Below, piece by piece: positions 42,548-53,231 of a stretch of 64,000 nt of DNA. The notes below the pieces were generated by a model that saw only the letters and a list, made by a program, of their open reading frames with translations, was not told the origin of the DNA and did not search any database. The position numbers were made by a program, and so were the translations under genes. This DNA comes from Fragilaria crotonensis. Its lineage: Eukaryota; Bacillariophyta; Fragilariophyceae; Fragilariales; Fragilariaceae. The stretch lies in the NCBI GenBank assembly GCA_022925895.1, contig JAKSYS010000163.1:1-64000 (forward strand), given 5' to 3'. How positions within the stretch are numbered: the stretch's first letter is position 1; the number at the start of each line of letters is the position of its first letter.

Positions 42548-44374
42548 ATGCTTCCCATTGCGTTCCGCAAAGTACTTCTCATTCTTACCACAATAACCTT
42601 CGCAAACTCCTTTACTTCCCTCCAACCCCGACGACAATTTTCATCATCCTCAACGAATATCATCATGGCATCATCAACATCGTCGTCATCGACGTCAGCT
42701 CTCAAACCACCACCGGCCACTGCGGATCTATCCGTCGATGAGATCTATGCTCTTGTGGATGCCAAAGGCAAACATGCACCACCTGTGCCCACCACAACAG
42801 TGGCTGCGTTGTTTCTATTGGGAGTACCAACATTCTTGGCAGTGTTGCCTATTTCGATTTTCTATCAAGTTAGCAAATCGATTGTTGGGAAACTAACAAC
42901 AACAACAAAAGATCTTCATTTGACACCGATTGATTCTGGAATTGAAGTAGCATCAAATGATATCATTCCTTTTCATGATCGAAAATATGATTTGGTCATC
43001 ATGGGAGCTACTGGCTTTACGGGATCTCTCTGTGTCCGACATTTGGCCAAGACGTATGGCGTCAATTCTAAGAATGGCATCAAGTGGGCCATCGCAGGAC
43101 GATCGCAATCCAAACTGAATGAAATCAAACAACGATGGGCTAAGGAGCTTGGAAATGACGATATCTTGACGGTTGATACAATTGTGGTGGATACGAGGTG
43201 AGTATACTTATGTTGTGTGCGTCTCGAGAAGCATTTTGTGCAATTGTCGTTTTGTTGATGTTGTTAAGTGTTTGCGTGCTTGCAAGCGCTGACTTCAATC
43301 TTTTCTTTCACATCCACATTATGACATATATTACAATTATATATACATAGTGATCCATCCACTCTCCCCGGATTGGTAAAAAACACACGTGCCGTCTCAT
43401 CCGCGGCGGGGCCCTTTGAAAAGTATGGTTCGCCGGTTGTCGAGTATTGTGCCAAGTACGGTACCAACTATGCTGACATTACCGGCGAATTCAATTGGTC
43501 CAAACACATGACATTGGCATGGGAAGAGACGGCACAGCGGACTGGTGCCAAGATTGTGTCACTCTGTGGCAGTGACTCGATCCCATGGGATTTGTCCACC
43601 ATGGTCATTGAAGATTCGCTTCCAGAGGGAGAAACGTTGACCAAGGTCACGTATATTGATGAACTGATCAGTCAGGCATCTGGTGGTACGATTGCTACAG
43701 TGTTACTGAGTGTGCTCGGTCATTCCCGAGGAGAGCCGGAAGGAGAGTTTGATCAGTTCTTGCGTCTCCCCGACGGATCCAAGAGTCCATTGAAGTTTAC
43801 GTTTACTCCTCCCATCTTCCCCAAGAAATTCACCGAACCTGCGTATGTGGCTGGAATGTACGGTGCCTTTTTCGTCATGGCCGTCTGCAATGCCGAGGTG
43901 GTAAAGAAGGGTGTGGCACAGCGACAACGTGCCACGGAGTTGAAGTATTACGAGTATGGTCGTCATCCTGACTGGAAAAGTGCCATGGCAGCCTCATTTG
44001 GATTGCCATTCGCGATCGTCATGTTGATGAATCCAATTACCAAGTTTATTCTCAACAAGTTTATTCCTAGTCCGGGAGATGGACCAACTATGGAAGATAT
44101 GGAGAATAATTACTTTGGTTGTACTATTGGATATGGTGAGGGTTCGCAGGGAACCAAGGTGGAGACGGTCATGTACTTTCCTCAAGACCAAGGGTATCTA
44201 CATACGGCTCGAATGTTGGTGGAGAGTGGACTCTGTCTGGCAGCGGAAAAACATGAAGAGAGAAAGGGTGGGTTCTTCGCTTCGTCAACTGGCATGGGAA
44301 ACGCATTGTTGCAACGATTGCGTGAGACTGGAACCTACTTTGGCGTCAAGACGACCAAGTCGACTTCCTCCTAA
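42548..44374 (+). CDS. Saccharopine dehydrogenase-like oxidoreductase (SCCPDH family)
   Basis: Exon 1 is 42548-43197 and exon 2 is 43351-44374, with a 153-base intron (GTGAGT...ATAG), giving 557 residues. After a targeting-type N-terminus (LPIAFRKVLLILTTITFANSF) and a hydrophobic segment (VAALFLLGVPTFLAVLPI) comes a Rossmann fold: YDLVIMGATGFTGSLCVRHLA, with AIAGRSQSKL as the second strand. Exon 2 carries AAGPFEKYGSPVVEYCAKYGTNYADITGEF, typical of SCCPDH and mycobacterial trans-acting enoyl reductases, and GGTIATVL. It is therefore a predicted NAD(P)H-dependent membrane-associated reductase, possibly of lipids. True saccharopine dehydrogenase activity is unlikely. Confidence 0.85.
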
Positions 44375-45270
44375 GAATGATTGATTGGAGGAATTGGATG
44401 TACACTGGACCTGGTACGATGAACGCGAACTTAGATACCTTTATACCTTTTTGAAGCAAAGAGTTCATATCATAGTAACTACTATAGGCGCTCTACTAGA
44501 GTACTATGAAATGATTCCGCGCGCAGATGGCAGCATCGTCGTCAGCACAGCGACGAACGAACTCCAAGCGATGCTGGGTCGCGGTTTCGCTCGTATGCAA
44601 TCTGTTTCTTGTGCCATCTTTTGGTTGGCTATTCAGTTTTGGTTGTTTCTCATTTAGGATACCGGTACTCAGTAGTACTACAAGTTATTCGTGCCTGTAG
44701 TAGTACAGGCATTTGTTGGCGGAAAAAGGCTGGAGTCTTGTTAGTTCTGAGTGCGTGTTCGTGTGTACGTCACTCATACTGCGTTCATGCGGATTCTACT
44801 TACTCGATTTGCTTCGTTTTTCTCCAGTACCGATTATGGCAGGTTCCCGTCTGCGGAACGGAAGTTCCGGAGGAATGGTTTCGACGTACTTGTGGGATAT
44901 TTTTTTAGCAAGGCGAAAAATGAAAGTGCAGCATTGGGGTCAAGTATAATTCTACAGGATTCACTAACACTGGAAGTTAAGACACAAACGCTACGCGCAA
45001 TTTCATTTGACGACACTTTAAACGTCGCATCCGTGTGCGTAATCGGTTAGTTCCTTGACTTCAAGCCGCAGTTTCATTCCCACACGGATTTGTCTTGTCG
45101 GCACGTGTGTGAAGCAGTGCAGAGTGGTGAGGAGCCGTCTCGAAGGTATCGGATCACAGCACACACAAAAGTACCCCCAACAGGACCCAAGTGTCACTGC
45201 ACACAGCATCTGCGGGTGAAGGGGGGCCTTCGCAATCAAGCGAACCTTCGCTCGTGTGCAATTTCAAACG
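44375..45270. other. Intergenic interval
   Basis: No gene is supported. A near-perfect hairpin GCCTGTAGTAGTACAGGC lies near 44692. The last 250 bases before 45271 may include a promoter; nothing specific is seen. Confidence 0.45.
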
Positions 45271-45864
45271 ATGCACTTTTCTTATTCTCCTCCTCCTCTT
45301 GACGCCTCAGTGTCTGGATATCATCACGGTGGTCACAATAACAACAAGAGTTATCATCGCAATCGCCAGAATCTATATCAACGTATACCCCTAAGAGCTT
45401 GCCGCTTTGATACCTGCACTGACGATTATCAAGAAGAAGGAAAGGAAGAAGAACAAGAAGACGACTGCATCATGATCATTCAGGAACTCGATTCGGACAA
45501 TTCAATGACCGATTCATTTTTGGGACCTTCCCAGAGAATTTACCGCCATGTTCCTTCCCTCTCGTCATCGGACTGTTTTGGATCCACCGCACCTCATCCT
45601 TCTCAAAACGACATGAACGGCATGATCAACAACGGCAATACTCGAATTGAACAAGCTCTTTCCCAAGAACAACTGCCACAAGCGTCTTACATTCCACAAA
45701 CATGCGACGATGCACCGCAGCAACAACATTTTTCAATTCGAACCTCCATCAAGAGAGATTCCTGGGCTGTCGATCCATCTCCATGGGTCGTTCCCATTGC
45801 GCCATGCGAATCGGCGAAACGGATGCGTCTTGCTACTGGCTACAGCTACAACAGCAGCGGATGA
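45271..45864 (+). CDS. Unrecognised low-complexity protein
   Basis: A single frame of 197 residues from the first ATG (MHFSYSPPPLDAS). Features are a His/Asn/Tyr-rich start, an acidic Glu/Asp stretch (YQEEGKEEEQEDD), a Ser/Asn/Gln-rich middle, and a C-terminal DSWAVDPSPWVVPIAPCESAKRMRLATGYS that looks less random. No domain is recognised and introns are not evident. The composition (acidic, Gln/Ser-rich) would fit a disordered nuclear regulator, but this is a guess. Confidence 0.4.
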   Translation: MHFSYSPPPLDASVSGYHHGGHNNNKSYHRNRQNLYQRIPLRACRFDTCTDDYQEEGKEEEQEDDCIMIIQELDSDNSMTDSFLGPSQRIYRHVPSLSSSDCFGSTAPHPSQNDMNGMINNGNTRIEQALSQEQLPQASYIPQTCDDAPQQQHFSIRTSIKRDSWAVDPSPWVVPIAPCESAKRMRLATGYSYNSSG

Positions 45865-47798
45865 GAGGCAACCCAATTTTTTGAAAGCAACAACGAACAA
45901 CCACGCCACTCTGTTGTTGTACATGGTTTTGTTGTTTGCCATCCCATTTTTGTACATTGGTTCCATTTTGACTATATACTCGAGTATGTAATTTTGGCAG
46001 TCCCTGCCCCAAACAAACAACAAGCACAGTTAGCTAATCCTCCATCCAATCTTGGATGTAATGGATATTTTAGAGCAATTTTGAAAGTAACGTAATACAT
46101 GACGATTCTTTCGCGACTGTTCTTGTACAAATACGACTGCACAACCCCTTCGACGAGTCCTAGTATAGTGAGTGTATCTCTCACAATACCTCATGACATA
46201 TAATTATCGAAAATACTTGTATTCGCCTCCGTCCACGCATTGTGTCTGGCAGGATCGGTCGTATGATCGTCACCCGCAATCCGCAATGGTTCATTAGATA
46301 CCATCAACAACACAACCCTATACGACATTGATAATCATAATGATGATCATGATCAGTTGTTTGGATTTTTGCAGACACACACAAATTGACTCTCTGCAAA
46401 CGCAAAAATGTCAAAATCAGATCCCTTTACAGGATCATCATTTTATTGCAGTACACTCAGTACATGGCAGTTTCGGTCGTAGCAACAAGCCAATTGCGTA
46501 TGGATTCGCCATGCCACTCATCGATATTGGGCGGGACGATTTCAGGTGTGCACTAAGCTGCACACAGACACCCCCTTTTGGCATGGAATGAAACAAGAAC
46601 GAGCTGCGTGCAACACTGTGATTGATCGCGCGCAAGTGTCAGAAAATACCCATTTACGCTCGAAGAATGTCATCAAGGCAAATGGGAGAAAAAGCATCGT
46701 TAAAAACCATGGGAACGGATTGAGGTCAACACGGATTCATGGTAAATCCTGGAGAAACCACTCGAAAATCGCAACATTTTATTGACAGATTTGAGATGCC
46801 AAACAATTGAAGAGGGGTTGGGGACGGTGAAGGAAGATCGTTCATAGAAGGAGTGCTGAAGAAAGTTATTCTGGGAAGCCGTAACTGCCACTTGCACCAC
46901 ATATTGTCACATCATCGCATTTGTGGTTTGTGGCGCCCAGCAGAATAATCACTTCTGCTCACCATTCCCTCCATCGGATTTAAGGTCATTGGTCATTGGG
47001 AAGGCTCGGTAAATGACGGTTTGGGAGTGGAGTGATGGGCGGATGTTCAGCCGAAGGGCATGTTTTCGAACTTTAGCTGGCCACGGCAGCTGCTGGTAAC
47101 GTATGAATAGCAGAGAAGGACAGGGGGAAGACGTGTTCGGTGAACAAGAACCTTATGGAGATGCGCTGTGGGGAATAGAAGTACCGGTAGAACGATCCAG
47201 CAGAAAAATTGTACTTGGAGCGACGTTTCAGCACTTTTAAGGAATGCATCCGGACTGTCGCAGCAATTGGTTCACGACCAGACTGGCACTGAATCGAACA
47301 TCAACATCGATAGTGAAATTGATGCGACATTCATACAGCCTTGGCAGTTTTTTTTCTTATGGGCGCAGCTGGAAGCTTTGGAAAAACCAAGGATCATCAT
47401 GTCATCATGTCCTTTTGAGCTCGGAGTATCGCAGGCATCAGAAGTGAGTGTGGTCAGAGTGGTAATCGAGGATCCGCCACGTTTCCTCATGATCAGCATG
47501 ATCATGGGCTTTTATCGCTAGGATCATTGGTAGTCATTGGCTCAATGCTGGCATAACATGCACACTCGAACATTGGCCGGACTTGACTTGTGAGCGAACG
47601 CGAAAGGTCAAATGGCGTTGACGATCAAATGAGTTATTGAAGATCGTAACTTGTAGGCCTTATGCTTAAGAACTACTATCTTTGTTTGTACAAGTATGAC
47701 GCGTTTATCACGTTATACTCAAACCCTGATTTAGGGCCTTCAGTAGGGTTGCAGCAGAACGACGCCAGAACCATGACACGGCTCTCGATTCCGGAAGT
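45865..47798. other. Intergenic interval
   Basis: About 1.9 kb without a convincing gene. An open frame at 47168-47521 has a non-ATG first codon and no domain. ATGATCATGATCAG-type runs occur at about 46330-46355. Nothing else stands out. Confidence 0.45.
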
Positions 47799-48179
47799 TT
47801 AACTCTGATCGGGTTTCGCGATGGTACTGAGAAAGCAAAATGTCATGCCTTGACAAAGCTGCCAAGTCTTTTCGCCGACAAGACCCCGAAGCAAGATGTT
47901 GAGAACTTCCGTCATGTTGGCATACAGCGGATCGCCCTCTCTGTGTTTGCGCGTGCATGTTCGCACTAGAGCCTTCACTTTGCGACGCATCATCACGTCG
48001 GTCTTGTCGAGATGGTTGGTTAACATTAGTAGAAGAATACAAAAATGTTTTCGTCGCACCAGCTCGTCCTTTGTGATGATGACTATGGACGACGTAGCCG
48101 GAGGGCAACACGAAGATCGTTCTTCATCCAGCTCCGAAGTCTTGATCTTCAGCAAGTCCTCGGCTGAGAATTGTTGCAT
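47799..48179 (-). CDS. Small predicted helical protein, unrecognised
   Basis: 126 residues starting MQQFSAEDLLKIKTSELD. The centre (RRKHFCILLLMLTNHLDKTDVMMRRKVKALVRTCTRKHREGD) and the end (LLRGLVGEKTWQLCQGM) look like amphipathic helices, more protein-like than neighbouring open frames. No family is recognised. It could be a stand-alone short gene or the 3' exon of a longer one, although no upstream exon was found. Confidence 0.4.
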   Translation of the reverse strand: MQQFSAEDLLKIKTSELDEERSSCCPPATSSIVIITKDELVRRKHFCILLLMLTNHLDKTDVMMRRKVKALVRTCTRKHREGDPLYANMTEVLNILLRGLVGEKTWQLCQGMTFCFLSTIAKPDQS

Positions 48180-49093
48180 ATTGATGATTATGCTGTTGCA
48201 AGATGAACCAAGATGAAATTATGTCTCTTCCTGCACATATATCGTGATTTTTTGGTTCTAGACGGAAGCGCTATGCTGGTGGTACGAATGTCGTAAAATG
48301 TTAGATGTGGTCGTGGATTGACGATATCTCATGATACGACAATTGCGTTACCACTTTTGTGTCGAAACGTCTTCGGCAAAATCGAGAACGCATCGGTTCT
48401 CGTTCTGGGTCGAACTTAAACATATATGTCATCTGTTATGACCGAAACGAATCACGTGGCCGTATGCCCACACGAAGTTGACTAAGTAAAACAGGGACGA
48501 GTCTACATATGTCATATGTCCAATGTTGAGAAATGTGCCATTCCATCACGGTGGTATGAATAGATATGATTTCCTACTAGTGCCTGGTATACAATTGTAC
48601 TGTCTCATGTCTCATGTCAAATATGAAACATACAGTGTATATAGTATCTCGGATTTCTATGTGAGCTGTCGGAGACCGATTCTCTACTTCGGGAAAATGT
48701 GTTCCACGGGTAACAGTACAAGTACGAGTACTGGAGTACTACTACTTGGAAAAGGAGTTCTACGGGTAGACTACTCGAGTATGCTACTGTACAGTAGCTA
48801 ACATATGCATCTGCAATGTGCAGACCTACAAGTACCGGTTGACCAGTATCTAATGCAGTATGGTACCGTACCACGGCTACAGTCCTGAGTCCTGAGTGAC
48901 TCGACCAGAAGCACTTCAGTGCCGAGTTGTATGTTTATGTTGAATGCCGTATGCGGTATGAGACATGCCACATGCCATGCTATGACATACAGGTCATAGG
49001 ACCATAGTTGTACTTGTGACTTGTGTATGCTTTGGAATGGCGAGGGCGTATTTCCCGTCACAAGCATAGTAAAATGTGTGGTATCAAGTACCA
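48180..49093. other. Intergenic interval
   Basis: No gene. About 48700-48900 is very dense in GTAC/AGTACT palindromes (for example AAGTACGAGTACTGGAGTACTACTACTT). Confidence 0.5.
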
Positions 49094-50038
49094 GGAGGTT
49101 CCGGAATATCTTCTTTTCGACGCTTAAAAAAAATAATTATGTCGACCGACATGAAAACAAGTGAAAACGGTTACGACGAGTTTAGTGATTTCCAACGGAA
49201 TTTCGCATTTGACATACAAACTAATTTTTTTTATTCAATATGGTACACCTATCTAAATTCGTCGTAAGCATGGAATAGTAGAAATGTACGTACGACAAAT
49301 TCGGCTCGAAAAAAATGAAAGAAGGCTTGTAAAAATGCACTGGTATCGACTGGTATGACAATCCGATGAATGAATTCTTCACGTTTGATTCTTATGGAAT
49401 TACTTGAGATACTCCGTCGCATTCGAATGGAATCTTCTCATTAGGAATCGTCAAGATACATATGTTTTCCAGCTGTTTCTTAAATTTTCTTAAGTTTTCT
49501 CAAACTTTCTTAAGAAACTTTAAGAAGATTTGAGTTGCTTATAAAATCTCAAATAATCTACGTGAACCTGGTAATAAAATCGTGCCTTCTTAAATTTTCT
49601 TAAATAATCTCAAACTTTCTCAATCGGACGTGAGAAAAAAAGAAGTTGCTCATATTTTCTTAAACTTTCTCATTCTTTCTCAACTTTACTTAACGCAAGA
49701 TTCCTATCTGTAACTCTTGTTCGAAAACAATTTGTCCGAACGATAGTCTGCCAACGAGGACAAAATGAATTTACCGTATTGTAGAACAAGCTCGTGGGTA
49801 GGAAGGTGAAGGTGATATTGGTATGACACAAATAGTTAAATAGACAAACATATTATACATAGTCATTCAGGATTTATACATAAAAGTCTCTGAGGTGCGT
49901 CATGTTTTGACATGAGATCTGATCGTAAATTACAGAATTTCGTGGTTGAGACATTTTCAATATGCAGTATGCAGTGACAAATTCTACCAATCCTGTACGG
50001 AGTACGATACACTATGTAGCAGGAATTCCGGAACCTCC
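49094..50038. mobile_element. Inverted-end element B (about 0.95 kb), AT-rich
   Basis: The left end GGAGGTTCCGGAAT (49094-49107) and the right end ATTCCGGAACCTCC (50025-50038) are exact inverted repeats, shared with the element at 38678-39722. The left subterminal ATATCTTCTTTT parallels ATATTTGCTTTT there. Flanks AAGTACCA (49086-49093) and AGGTACCA (50039-50046) could be an 8-bp target duplication with one mismatch, but GTAC motifs are common here. The interior has no coding region and contains the 10-bp-phased tract at 49479-49698. Confidence 0.55.
49479..49698. repeat. 10-bp-phased CTTAAATTTT tracts
   Basis: Three blocks of four 10-mers each (CTTAAATTTT, CTTAAGTTTT, CTCAAACTTT and relatives) start at 49479, 49589 and 49659. 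Block spacings of 110 and 70 bases keep the same 10-bp register. A/T tracts at helical phase are expected to bend DNA. Confidence 0.8.
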
Positions 50039-50046
50039 AGGTACCA

Positions 50047-51023
50047 AGCATGTTCGCAGCTAGAGGGAGTACAGCTGTAGCAGCAACAGTTGTTACATTG
50101 GTCCTCTCGGACGACGGCGTGACAAACGGGCGATGACTCGCTTTGTGTCTTCGCTGCGTTTTGGACCAAGTTTAGATTTCATATTTACCCTAAAGTAGGT
50201 GCCGATTCCTTGAGATGTCAATCTGCTTTCACCGAGGTTCCGCTACAATTGTTATCTGCCGTAGGCCGGGTGGACCTTTCACAACACTGAATCCGCGCAT
50301 ACTCAAGTTGTCATGCACTACTAGACTACTATTCGAGTATAATAATTTGATTTTGGTGTTAGATGGTTAGACGTCGCCTTCAGTTTTTTTTTGCCAAGCT
50401 AACAAATTTTAGTTCTAGACGTACTACAGTATCCCGTTTTCAACCTCTTCAGTATTGATGTCCAAGAACATTGCTATGGTGTCAATTAGGGAGTTCCCAA
50501 CCAACTCACTCCATCCGTTCGTCACATTTCACGTGTTCTACTGGCAGTGTTCAACGCCTCAATGGTTAGCCGAAGACGTGAAAAGCAAGTCCGATAATGG
50601 CTAATCTGCATATGCGAAGAGGCGAGCAAATTGGAAGTAGCTACCAGAAGTTCTGTACCCCCCCCTGAAGAAGGCGTCACCTGGAAACGCAAGTCTTGCA
50701 ACGAATTGTCATATGATGGCTACCCTGACCCCAATATGACGCTGCCAAGGAATTGAAGCAATCAACCTTCCAGGTCTCCAGTTCGACATCGGAATCTCGA
50801 GAGAAATAAGCGCGTGGCGGTCCCTCGTACGGGAATTATTGGTGGTTTCCATTTTGATGGACATAGTAGCTACACTTGTGAACGTGAAGCTTTATTCTTC
50901 AGAACCCCATTTCGATGGCTTCGGAAATGGTGTTCAAGATGTACTCCACAGCACTTGGATACTCCTTACCGATTGGCGTGCTTGAAAATGGCATGTCCGC
51001 GTATTCAATAACCCTGCATTTAT
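50047..51023. other. Intergenic interval
   Basis: No gene is supported between element B and the flavoprotein gene. Short open frames here have no domain character. Confidence 0.5.
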
Positions 51024-52508
51024 TCATGAAGATCGAATTGCGGCGACGTACGCTGCCGCTCCATTTCCTGCCGTGTACCCTGTTGACCAACAATTCATAA
51101 AGTTGAACCCGCCTGTGACGCCGTCGACATCAATTATCTCTCCGCAGAAAAATAGGCCTGGACACTTCTTGCTTTCCATTGTTGTCATGTCAATTTCCTT
51201 CAGTGAAACACCTCCAGCAGTCACAAATTCTTCCTTGAAGACCGACTTGCCGGTAACATCCATTTTGCAATCAGATACCATCCTTGCCAAGACGCCAACC
51301 TTCTTTTTGGGGGCTTCATTCCAAATTGTTTCCTTCTCAAATCCACTTTCCGCAACCAATGAAGCCCAGAGACGTCTAGGAATGGCCGATGATTGTTCGG
51401 CAAGCATCAGTGGGCATGATGTCGAGACCGCTCGCTTTGGCGACACCGTCTTGCATTGCCACAGCGTTTCCGCGATGTCATCGGCAGAGCCCAGTTCAGG
51501 CGCCCAGTGAATGGAAACATCTCCACGATAATTGACTTTATGAAACTCGCGCGCAGCGAAAGCGGATAAGCGCAGTGTTGCGGGTCCCGAAATGCCGTTG
51601 TGAGTAATCAACAGAGGTCCCTCTTGCGACAGTAACTGTTTCTTCTTCTTACCCTCCACCTCCACCTTTAAGGTTACTCTCGCAAGTGGAACTGAGACTC
51701 CGGACAAGCCATGGAGCATGCCACCCTCTTGAACTTGGGTTTTGGTATTGAGTGTGAATAGGGAGGGAACTGGATCTACAATGTTGTGACCCAGACTTCG
51801 TGCAAAGTCATGTCCTGCAGCGGCAGACCCTGTTGCCAAAATCACAGCATCGAAGAATTCGCTTGAATCCTTAAAGTCCACCAAGAACTTGCCAGTCTTC
51901 TCGTCCCTGCATATACTGAAAACTTTCCGTTGACGTTGAATGTCGACGCCCGCATCATCGGCAGCCTCCAATAATGTATCGATAATCGTCTGTGAGCTAT
52001 CACTCGTTGGAAACATGCGACCGTCCTCCTCTGTCTTGAGTTTGACACCTCTCTTTGTGAACCATTCCCTGGCTTGTTGTGGTGTAAAGTGCTTATGGTA
52101 CATTCCTCGCAATTCCTTACTCCCTCGCGGATAGCTTGCTAAAATGTCACCCACAGGCTTGGTTGTGTCATGCATAACATTACATCTACCACCTCCACTA
52201 ATCTTCACCTTTCCCAATGTCTTGGGGCCGGCCTCCAACACAACCACTTCGGTATCTCTATTGAAAGATGATGATAATGTTGCTGTAGCAGCAGCAGCTT
52301 GAATGGATCCAAAGATCCCACTGGCTCCACCACCGACCACTGCAATACGCCTCACGGCGGCGGAACCGGCATGAGCCGTAGGATGACTCATGGCTGCGGC
52401 GGATGTAACTGATGTAGAAAAATGCAATAGACTAAGCCAGCACCATCGACGATGACGGTGGTGGTGTTGCTCTCGTTGTTGATGAGCGAGCCGCCGTAGG
52501 ACCACCAT
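51024..52508 (-). CDS. HI0933-family FAD-dependent oxidoreductase
   Basis: A single exon of 494 residues from ATG 52508 (an internal ATG at MSHPTAHAG is an alternative). After an Arg/His-rich, targeting-like N-terminus comes the FAD-binding IAVVGGGASGIFGSIQAA. The HI0933 signature LGKVKISGGGRCNVMHD follows, then GVKLKTEEDGRMFPTSDSS, DAVILATGSAA, and the insert LLITHNGISGPATLRLS. The C-terminal GLFFCGEIIDVDGVTGGFNFMNCWSTGYTAG closes the FAD site. Length and motif order are typical of bacterial HI0933/YhiN flavoproteins, whose substrate is mostly undefined (the BaiN relative acts on bile acids). It is probably organellar; a bacterial or plastid ancestry is plausible. Confidence 0.9.
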   Translation of the reverse strand: MVVLRRLAHQQREQHHHRHRRWCWLSLLHFSTSVTSAAAMSHPTAHAGSAAVRRIAVVGGGASGIFGSIQAAAATATLSSSFNRDTEVVVLEAGPKTLGKVKISGGGRCNVMHDTTKPVGDILASYPRGSKELRGMYHKHFTPQQAREWFTKRGVKLKTEEDGRMFPTSDSSQTIIDTLLEAADDAGVDIQRQRKVFSICRDEKTGKFLVDFKDSSEFFDAVILATGSAAAGHDFARSLGHNIVDPVPSLFTLNTKTQVQEGGMLHGLSGVSVPLARVTLKVEVEGKKKKQLLSQEGPLLITHNGISGPATLRLSAFAAREFHKVNYRGDVSIHWAPELGSADDIAETLWQCKTVSPKRAVSTSCPLMLAEQSSAIPRRLWASLVAESGFEKETIWNEAPKKKVGVLARMVSDCKMDVTGKSVFKEEFVTAGGVSLKEIDMTTMESKKCPGLFFCGEIIDVDGVTGGFNFMNCWSTGYTAGNGAAAYVAAIRSS

Positions 52509-52526
52509 CCTTGGCCTAATAATCAC

Positions 52527-53231
52527 TTCAGATGGGACTACAAGTACTTATCATATTGGAGTTTGATGGAAAAGCAAGACGTCCGGGATGGATGGTTGAT
52601 GCGAGGTGCAGGAGTGGATGAGACATAAATATACTAATGAATGTATATAATTTATACGAGACACAGTACCATAGTGCATATGGTACAGTAATTGGTCTGT
52701 ACTGCAGTACTACCCGTAGTACTAGAGTAGACAGTAGACACCATACCTTCGACAGAGGGAGACTGACTACCAGGGGGTACCAGTACTGAGTACGGTCGTT
52801 CATGCCCCTGCGATTAACTCATCCAAGACAATTGTGTAGACTACTGTACTATGCTACAATTGAGTAGTCTACTGGCGTACTACGTACTCCGTGCACAAGA
52901 ATTTACCTGTAGACGACTACTAGTACCATAGTACTAGTACTGTACGCTTGAGAACAATGTGTGATACTTGTACTCCGAGTACTAGTACTGTACTCCTAGC
53001 TCTGTGTAGCTTGTATGCATAGGGTGGTATTAATCCCTGTACGCCAACCGAATTGCATGTGACATATGACATATGACACATCTACGAATACATGTACAGA
53101 CTACAGACCCTTCGGTATCATACAGTACGTCCTTCAACCTACAACCATCGTACTGGAGTACCATGTACTGGAATACTAATGACACCGTGTCACAGTGTCA
53201 CAAAGACGATTTCGCAACAGTCTTCTCAACC
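52527..53231. promoter_or_regulatory. Divergent promoter interval, GTAC-rich
   Basis: The interval separates the divergent flavoprotein and RRF genes. About 52660-53000 is packed with AGTACT/GTACTAGTAC palindromes (for example CCATAGTACTAGTACTGTAC). A box CATATGACATATGACACAT lies at about 53060-53080. No core promoter motif was identified. Confidence 0.4.

Noticed and set aside
47168-47521. 117-codon plus-strand frame
   Set aside because: The first codon is not ATG, no internal domain or splice context, and no protein-like segment beyond chance.
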